Source of the DNA: CAWUJK01 sp964586815
GTDB lineage: Bacteria; Patescibacteriota; Gracilibacteria; BD1-5; UBA6164
Length of the DNA stretch: 13,580 bases
Direction of reading: 5' to 3'
Assembly (NCBI GenBank): GCA_964586815.1
Contig: CAZPIB010000024.1
Location: 1-13,580, forward strand
Positions 9,101 through 13,580 of this stretch are shown piece by piece. Position 1 is the stretch's first letter. Each line of letters starts with the position of its first letter. The position numbers and the translations under genes are program-made. The notes below the pieces were generated by a model that did no database searches, was not told the DNA's origin, and saw only the letters and a program-made list of their open reading frames with translations.

Positions 9101-10355
9101 TATCTCAAATCCATATAATTTTTATATTTTTATCAAGATCACTTATACTAGTAATTTTACCATAACTAACAATCTTGTTTCACTCAGAATCTTTATTTAT
9201 TACTTTTATAATATTTCCTGGCTTAAAATTTCATAAATTTTCAATTTTTCAATCAAAATCTGGATTTGCTAAAAATTGCCTTAATTCCTCTAAACTTTGT
9301 GGTCAATTTTCAGAAATATTTTCTTTGATTTTATTAAAAGATATATTAAAATCTTCTATAAAATTTTTAGAAATATGGTTTGATAGAATAGAGCTTTGTG
9401 TAATCTCTAGAATATTTGAATCAGTTAAGGAGATTTTAGAAGTTTCAAATGAAATATCAGACCAATTAATTTCAGAAATTATATTTTCTTCTCATATAGA
9501 ATTAATTTCTAGAGGAGTAAAGGAGTTTTTTACTATTTCTTTTTTTAATTTATTTTGTATACTTTTAAAAAATGAAAGATTTTCAATATCTTTAAAAGAA
9601 ATTATAGGTAGGTAGCTTTCTATAATTTTTTTCTTAAAAGAAATATCTAAACAATTCAAATTTAATAAATCACTAAAAGCACCTAAATCCATACTTCATA
9701 GTCATAAAGTTCTATCTCTAGAGTCAAGTCTTTGTAATATATTTAGTAGTTTTTCTCTATGTTCATACTCCACAGATAAAGATTTTTCTTTTAAAAATTC
9801 TATTTTTTCAAAAAAACTAATTTTATTTTTTGGTAAAGGTAGATTATTTTTTCATAAAATACTTATCAAAAATTGTTCTCTAGTATTTTGAGATTTTTTC
9901 AAGTCAGATAATTGGAGTAGAGTTTTTTTACTTACTTTATCTAAAATATTATTTTTATAAAAATTTTCATCAATTTCATAATCACTAAAAATCAATATTT
10001 TAATATCATTTCTATCTCTTTTAAATCTTAGTAGATCTATTTGAAAGGTTTTTTTTAAATCATTTATTGATATTTTTTTTAAATCAAGTCATGGATATTT
10101 ATTTGTTTTTTTTCAATTAGAATCTAATATATGTGAGGCTCAGTTTTTATTTTCAAAAGATTCTAATTCTCAAAAAAGCTCATAGCTAATATTTTCTGAA
10201 TTATCTATTTTATTAAAAAAATCAATTCTACTGTTTATTTCTTTTCATCATACATTTTTTTTAAAATCTAGTAAAAATTGTGATTTTATATCCAAATTTT
10301 TACTTTGTTTATTATTTTCTTCAAAACCTTCTTTATTTTTATCTAAATCAGACAT
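6132..10355 (-). CDS. Giant uncharacterised protein, 1407 residues
   Basis: I do not recognise this protein. The frame is uninterrupted for 1407 codons when UGA is Gly. It starts MSDLDKNKEGFEENN, with no signal peptide and no convincing membrane helix, so it is probably cytoplasmic. The first 375 residues are Asn/Lys/Ile/Ser-rich and look helical. From about 376 there are several short beta-rich segments (about 376-450, 596-650, 699-745, 754-800), separated by a charged coiled coil (about 504-558, ISQEIKGLEKEIDLIQEDIK). Residues from about 820 on (SSFLLKVIGGLSFGQMI, then KYGHLNSKAFSGYAGKFLW near 932) are less biased, richer in Trp/Gly and helical, and look like a real globular domain. The tail (about 1368-1390) is Ser/Thr/Asp-rich. 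Only three cysteines were seen, and no known catalytic motif such as a P-loop or HEXXH. It has its own good promoter and ends at a strong terminator, so it is a single-gene unit. Confidence 0.85.
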
Positions 10356-10389
10356 AGACTATTTTTTAAATAAACTAAATTTTTAATTT

Positions 10390-10418
10390 ATTATACATTA
10401 ATTTAATGATTTTTGCAA
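10390..10418 (-). promoter_or_regulatory. Promoter of the giant gene
   Basis: On the minus strand, TTGCAA (10413-10418) and a perfect TATAAT (10390-10395) are separated by exactly 17 bp, and TATAAT is directly preceded by TG. The predicted start near 10383 gives a leader of about 28 nt with no visible Shine-Dalgarno. This is the best promoter match in the window. Confidence 0.6.
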
Positions 10419-10466
10419 AACTTTTTAGATACTGTAAAAAATTAAATTGATTTCTTAATTTTTAAT

Positions 10467-10494
10467 TATAAAATTAAATTAATTTAATTTTATA
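10467..10494. repeat. 28-bp perfect palindrome upstream of rseP
   Basis: Each half-site is TATAAAATTAAATT and its exact complement follows with no spacer. It ends 13 bp before the rseP ATG and overlaps a possible -10 box TATACT (10491-10496). It could be an operator for a dimeric regulator, a symmetric divergent promoter core, or a cruciform-forming element. Because it is all A/T, chance is possible, but a 14-bp perfect arm is much longer than other A/T palindromes seen here. Confidence 0.6.
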
Positions 10495-10507
10495 CTCAAT
10501 AAATACT

Positions 10508-11722
10508 ATGATAATTATTTGAATAATAGTAGCAATTTTAATATTTTCTTTAGTAATAATAATTCATGAGTTTGGGCATTTTTATGCTAGTAGAAAATTT
10601 TGAGTAAAAGTTCTAGAGTTTGGCCTTTGAATTCCACCAAAAGCAAAAGAACTATTTACAGATAAATTATGAACAAAATTTACACTAAATTGGCTTCCAA
10701 TTGGTTGATTTGTAAGACTTAACTGAGAAGAAAATATAAAAGATAGAGACTTATCTGACATAACAAAATTTTATAATAAAAGTTATGTTCAAAAATCTAT
10801 AATTCTCCTAGCATGAGTATTTATGAATTTTTTGTTAGCTTGAATTATATTTTCAATATTATTTTTTGTATGAATACAACCACTTTGAATAAATAATAAA
10901 GTTCCTACTGAGTTAAATTCAAAAATTATTCCAACTTATAGTCAAGCAATTTCTGAAGGAATAATTATAAAAAATCCTTGATTAATAATCAATCCAATTA
11001 AAAATTCTATTGCAGGAAAAGCCTGAATAGAGTCTGGAGATATTTTAATATCTATAAATAATATTGAAATCAATTCTTTTAGTCAATTGCAAGATATTTT
11101 AGAAAAAAATAAATTACAAGAAATTGACCTAATATTAACAAGTACTGTTTTTTGAATCACTTATAATGATAAAGAAGAGATTAAAAAAAGTATTTCAATT
11201 AAACTAGATAATACCTGAAAAATTTGAGCATATATTTGAGAGAATATAAAAGTAAATAAATATTTTGAATATAAATACTGAATCTTTAATTCAATAAAAT
11301 ATTGATTTACTGAAACTTATATTCAATCAGTTTTGACACTAAAATGATTAAGAATATTGGTTTGAAAAATATTTTTGGCAGAAAAACCAGAGGATAGACA
11401 AGAGGCTTTAAATCAAATGAGCTGACCAATTTGAATAGTTGATTTTTTAAGTAATAGTTTGTGAGCTTGAATAATATTTCTGAGTATAATTACAGCTATT
11501 ATTTCTATTAATCTAGGTATTTTTAATCTACTACCTATTCCTGCATTAGACTGATGAAGATGGGCCTTATTAACTATAAATACTATTTTAAAAAAGATTT
11601 TTTGAGATAAAATTAAAACTGATAATTTTGAAAATTTAGTTCATGTTTTATTCTTTATTATTTTAATTGCATTAAGTATTTTAATATGATATAATGATAT
11701 TATGAAAATAATTAATAGATAA
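10508..11722 (+). CDS. rseP: Site-2 metalloprotease RseP (M50 family)
   Basis: 404 residues with UGA as Gly, typical for the family. This zinc protease cuts proteins inside the membrane, in other bacteria anti-sigma factors and leftover signal peptides. The zinc-binding HEFGH lies in the first membrane helix (His20, Glu21, His24). The third ligand is Asp348 in LLPIPALDGGR near the C-terminus, where both glycines are UGA. Between them are the membrane re-entrant loop region (FTLNWLPIGGFVRLNGEE), a second membrane segment (about 97-123), and one PDZ domain (about 160-230, SIAGKAGIESGDILISINN). The MSGPIGIVDFL motif lies before the third membrane segment. A last hydrophobic helix ends the protein. 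One PDZ domain, rather than the two of E. coli RseP, is usual in many bacteria. The start has no Shine-Dalgarno; a 28-bp palindrome lies just upstream. The HD hydrolase gene follows after 15 bp. Confidence 0.95.
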
Positions 11723-11737
11723 TAAATTATATTAAAA

Positions 11738-12379
11738 ATGACTATACTAATAACTGAAAACTTAATAGATCAAGTAGAAAATTATGTAAATATTTTATTA
11801 CTACCACTTGAAAATCATTATTATCATCAATTTGAACATTCTCTTGATGTAAAAAATAGAGCTATAAATTTAGCTAAAAAAGAATGATTAAATGATAGTC
11901 AAATTGAAATATTAGCTATTGCTGCACTTTTTCATGATACTGGTTTTGTAATTCAGTATGATGATAATGAATATATTTGAGCAAAAATTGCTAAAAATTA
12001 TCTTAATTCAATTCTATATTCTAAAGAAAAAATAAAAGTAATTGAAAGATTAATTTTAGCAACAAATACAGATTATAAAAATCCAATTGATATACTTGAA
12101 AAAATCATAAAAGATGCTGATTTAGATAACTTGTGAAGAGCTGATTTTTTTGAAAAATTGAATAATTTAGAAAAAGAAATTGAATCTATAAAATGAATTA
12201 AACTAAAAAAACCTGATTGGCATCATGCTACTTTTGATTTATTAAATAATTATACATATTTTACTGATTTTTGAAAATCTGAAAGATGACAAAAAAAGAA
12301 AGAAAATATGAATAAATTTAAAACAATGATTGATATACTTGAAAAAGAAGAATTAAAAATATTTACAAAAAAATTGTAA
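11738..12379 (+). CDS. HD-domain metal-dependent phosphohydrolase
   Basis: 213 residues with UGA as Gly. HD proteins bind one or two metal ions and usually hydrolyse phosphate esters of nucleotides. The metal-binding residues are visible: YYHQFEHSLDV (His30 and His34), FHDTGF (His66-Asp67) and KDADLDNLGR (Asp126 and Asp128). The order and spacing fit the compact HD/PDE-like family with the FHDTGF signature. The substrate cannot be told: (p)ppGpp, cyclic dinucleotide or nucleotide hydrolysis are all possible, and no second domain such as RelA synthetase or GGDEF is present. The C-terminal 60 residues are Lys/Glu-rich and helical. It starts 15 bp after the rseP stop with no promoter between, so the two are probably co-transcribed. 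The stop codon lies inside the right arm of a terminator hairpin. Confidence 0.88.
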
Positions 12380-12389
12380 ATATTTTTTT
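12355..12389 (+). terminator. Terminator of the rseP-HD unit, overlapping the stop codon
   Basis: A perfect 14-bp stem, arms 12355-12368 and 12374-12387, around a loop of five A, with a T run reaching 12389. The stem spans the last codons and the TAA (12377-12379) of the HD gene. It separates this unit from tgt. Confidence 0.8.
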
Positions 12390-12400
12390 ATTTGTATAAT
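12374..12400 (+). promoter_or_regulatory. Possible tgt promoter
   Basis: TTGTAA (12374-12379) and a perfect TATAAT (12395-12400, directly preceded by TG) are separated by 15 bp. The -35 lies in the right arm of the preceding terminator. The predicted leader is about 30 nt. The short spacer makes the -35 uncertain; the -10 is strong. Confidence 0.4.
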
Positions 12401-12435
12401 TTAAAAAAATTATTAAAAAATAAAATAAATAAGAA

Positions 12436-13580
12436 ATGTTTGAATTTAAATTTAATTTAGAAAATATAGATAAAAAAGCAAGAGCTTGAGAATTTTTTAC
12501 AGAGCATGGAAGCTTTAAGACTCCTATTTTTATGCCAGTTGGAACAAAAGCAACTGTAAAATGATTAAGTACTCAGGAATTAGATCAAATGTGAGCTGAG
12601 ATAATTTTAGCTAATACTTATCATTTATACTTAAGGCCAGGGCAAAATGTTATAAAACATTTTTGATGAGTTCATAGTTTCCAAAATTATAATAAACCTA
12701 TTTTAACAGATTCAGGTTGATTTCAGGTTTTTAGTCTTTGAAAATGAGATGATCTTGTAAAGATAACTGAAGATTGAGTGCATTTTAAAAGTTTTATAGA
12801 TGGAAGTAGCCATTTTTATAATGCTGAAAATAATATGGACTTGCAATCAAATCTATGAGCAGATATAATAATGGCTTTTGATGAATGTGCTCCTTGAGAT
12901 TCTAGCCATGAATATGCTGCTGCAGCTATGAATAGAACTCATAAATGGGCAGAAAGATGTGTAAAAAGATGGAAACAAAATAATAAAAAAAGAGAAGAAA
13001 ATTGAGAATATCTTCAAGCTTTATTCCCTATTGCTCAATGAGTTATTTATGATGATTTAAGAAAACAAAGTGCAGAATTTATGTGAAAACTAGACTGTCC
13101 TTGAGTTGCTATTTGATGACTTTCAGTTTGAGAAACCAAGCAAGATATGTATAGAACTATGAGTATAGTTGAATCAGTTTTACCAAAAAATAAACCTAGA
13201 TATTTAATGTGAGTTGGTACTCCAGAAGATGTTATTGAATGAATTTATAGATGAATTGATATGTTTGATTGTGTACTTGCTACAAGACTTTGAAGACACT
13301 GAGTTGCTTTTTCAAGTATTTGAAATATAAAAATAAAAAATCTAAAACATAAATTTAGCAAAGAACCTATTGATCTAAATTGTGATTGTAAAATTTGTAT
13401 AAATTATACAAGGTGATATCTTAGACATTTAATTTCTGAAAAAGAAATGCTATGACAACAAATGCTTTCTTATCATAATTTATATTTATTAATTCATCTA
13501 GCAAAAAATGCTAGAAAAGCAATTTTAGAAAATAGATATTCTAAATTTAGAGATGACTTTTGGAAACTATATGACCCTGA
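12436..13580 (+). CDS. tgt: tRNA-guanine transglycosylase, 3' end missing
   Basis: 381 full codons with UGA as Gly, then the window ends; bacterial Tgt is usually 370-400 residues, so only a short tail is lost. The enzyme swaps guanine 34 in tRNAs with GUN anticodons for preQ1, leading to queuosine. Family motifs: TPIFMPVGTKATVKGL, ILANTYHLYLRPG, LTDSGGFQVFSLG (active-site Asp), MAFDECAPGD, AIGGLSVGE and GIDMFDCVLATRLGRHG, which holds the nucleophilic Asp. The zinc site is CDCKIC plus a downstream His (RHLISE). In the last active-site motif Ala replaces the usual Pro before TR. Of 32 Gly codons I counted, 26 are UGA. If the cell cannot make preQ1, as is common in CPR bacteria, it must take it up from a host or neighbour (inference). 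The gene has a likely promoter of its own. Confidence 0.95.

Noticed and set aside
9175..9615. A plus-strand open frame of 146 codons (ATG at 9175)
   Set aside because: It lies wholly antisense to the giant gene, has no promoter or Shine-Dalgarno, and is open by chance from AT-rich antisense sequence. The same holds for shorter plus-strand frames at 7594-7857 and 8551-8775.
6132..10355. The giant protein as a surface adhesin
   Set aside because: It has no signal peptide, no membrane segments and no sorting or anchor signal. Asn/Lys/Ser richness alone reflects the AT-rich genome.
1..13580. Many broken genes or pseudogenes from frequent in-frame UGA
   Set aside because: Frames resume after every UGA in the same phase, UGA falls on conserved glycines, and real ends are TAA. 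This is recoding, not decay.
1..13580. UGA as tryptophan (code 4) or selenocysteine
   Set aside because: Trp is encoded by TGG at expected places, UGA replaces Gly in LDGG, GxGG and IGGLS, and there are far too many UGAs for selenocysteine.
1..13580. CRISPR arrays, tRNA genes, insertion sequences or attachment sites
   Set aside because: No direct repeats with regular spacing, no cloverleaf-like sequence with a conserved T arm, and no transposase or integrase motifs were seen on either strand.

Overview
The window is about 13.6 kb of very AT-rich DNA (roughly 26-27% G+C by eye). It reads sensibly only if UGA is translated as glycine (genetic code 25). With UGA as a stop every gene shatters. 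With UGA as Gly there are nine long, tightly packed genes, and in-frame UGA falls on invariant glycines: the MurC GxGG loop, SecD GLDLQGG, RlmN MGMGEP, RseP LDGG and Tgt DSGGFQVFSLG. This code is known from the candidate phyla Absconditabacteria (SR1) and Gracilibacteria (BD1-5), so the DNA is almost certainly chromosomal DNA from one of these small-genome CPR (Patescibacteria) lineages. All seven visible gene ends use TAA. Arginine is nearly always AGA/AGG: I found one CGN codon in the window. CpG is almost absent, with 7 occurrences on a full read.

Layout: (1) 1-1482, minus: a secreted surface protein with a signal peptide and a beta-helix-like region, cut by the left edge. (2) 1598-2965, plus: murC, peptidoglycan precursor synthesis. 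(3) 3002-4372, minus: secD, and 4420-5472, minus: rlmN, probably co-transcribed. (4) 5511-6092, plus: a small type IV pilin-like protein. (5) 6132-10355, minus: an unrecognised 1407-residue protein with no signal peptide, filling almost a third of the window. (6) 10508-11722, plus: rseP (site-2 protease), followed after 15 bp by an HD-domain hydrolase gene (11738-12379). (7) 12436 to the right edge, plus: tgt (tRNA-guanine transglycosylase).

Regulation is compact. Divergent gene pairs share short AT-rich intergenic regions carrying -35/-10 pairs, several with TATAAT directly preceded by TG. Leaders look short, and only rlmN has a clear Shine-Dalgarno sequence. Transcription units are separated by long perfect hairpins. 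Two of these overlap the stop codon of the gene they terminate, and two sit between convergent genes and can work in both directions. A 28-bp perfect palindrome lies just upstream of rseP.

Most genes are housekeeping: envelope (murC, secD, rseP), RNA modification (rlmN, tgt) and surface display (pilin-like and beta-helix proteins). I see no CRISPR array, transposon, tRNA, rRNA or phage module. The least explained object is the giant protein, and the most striking global signal is the near-total loss of CpG together with the recoded UGA. There is no gene-free stretch longer than about 150 bp.
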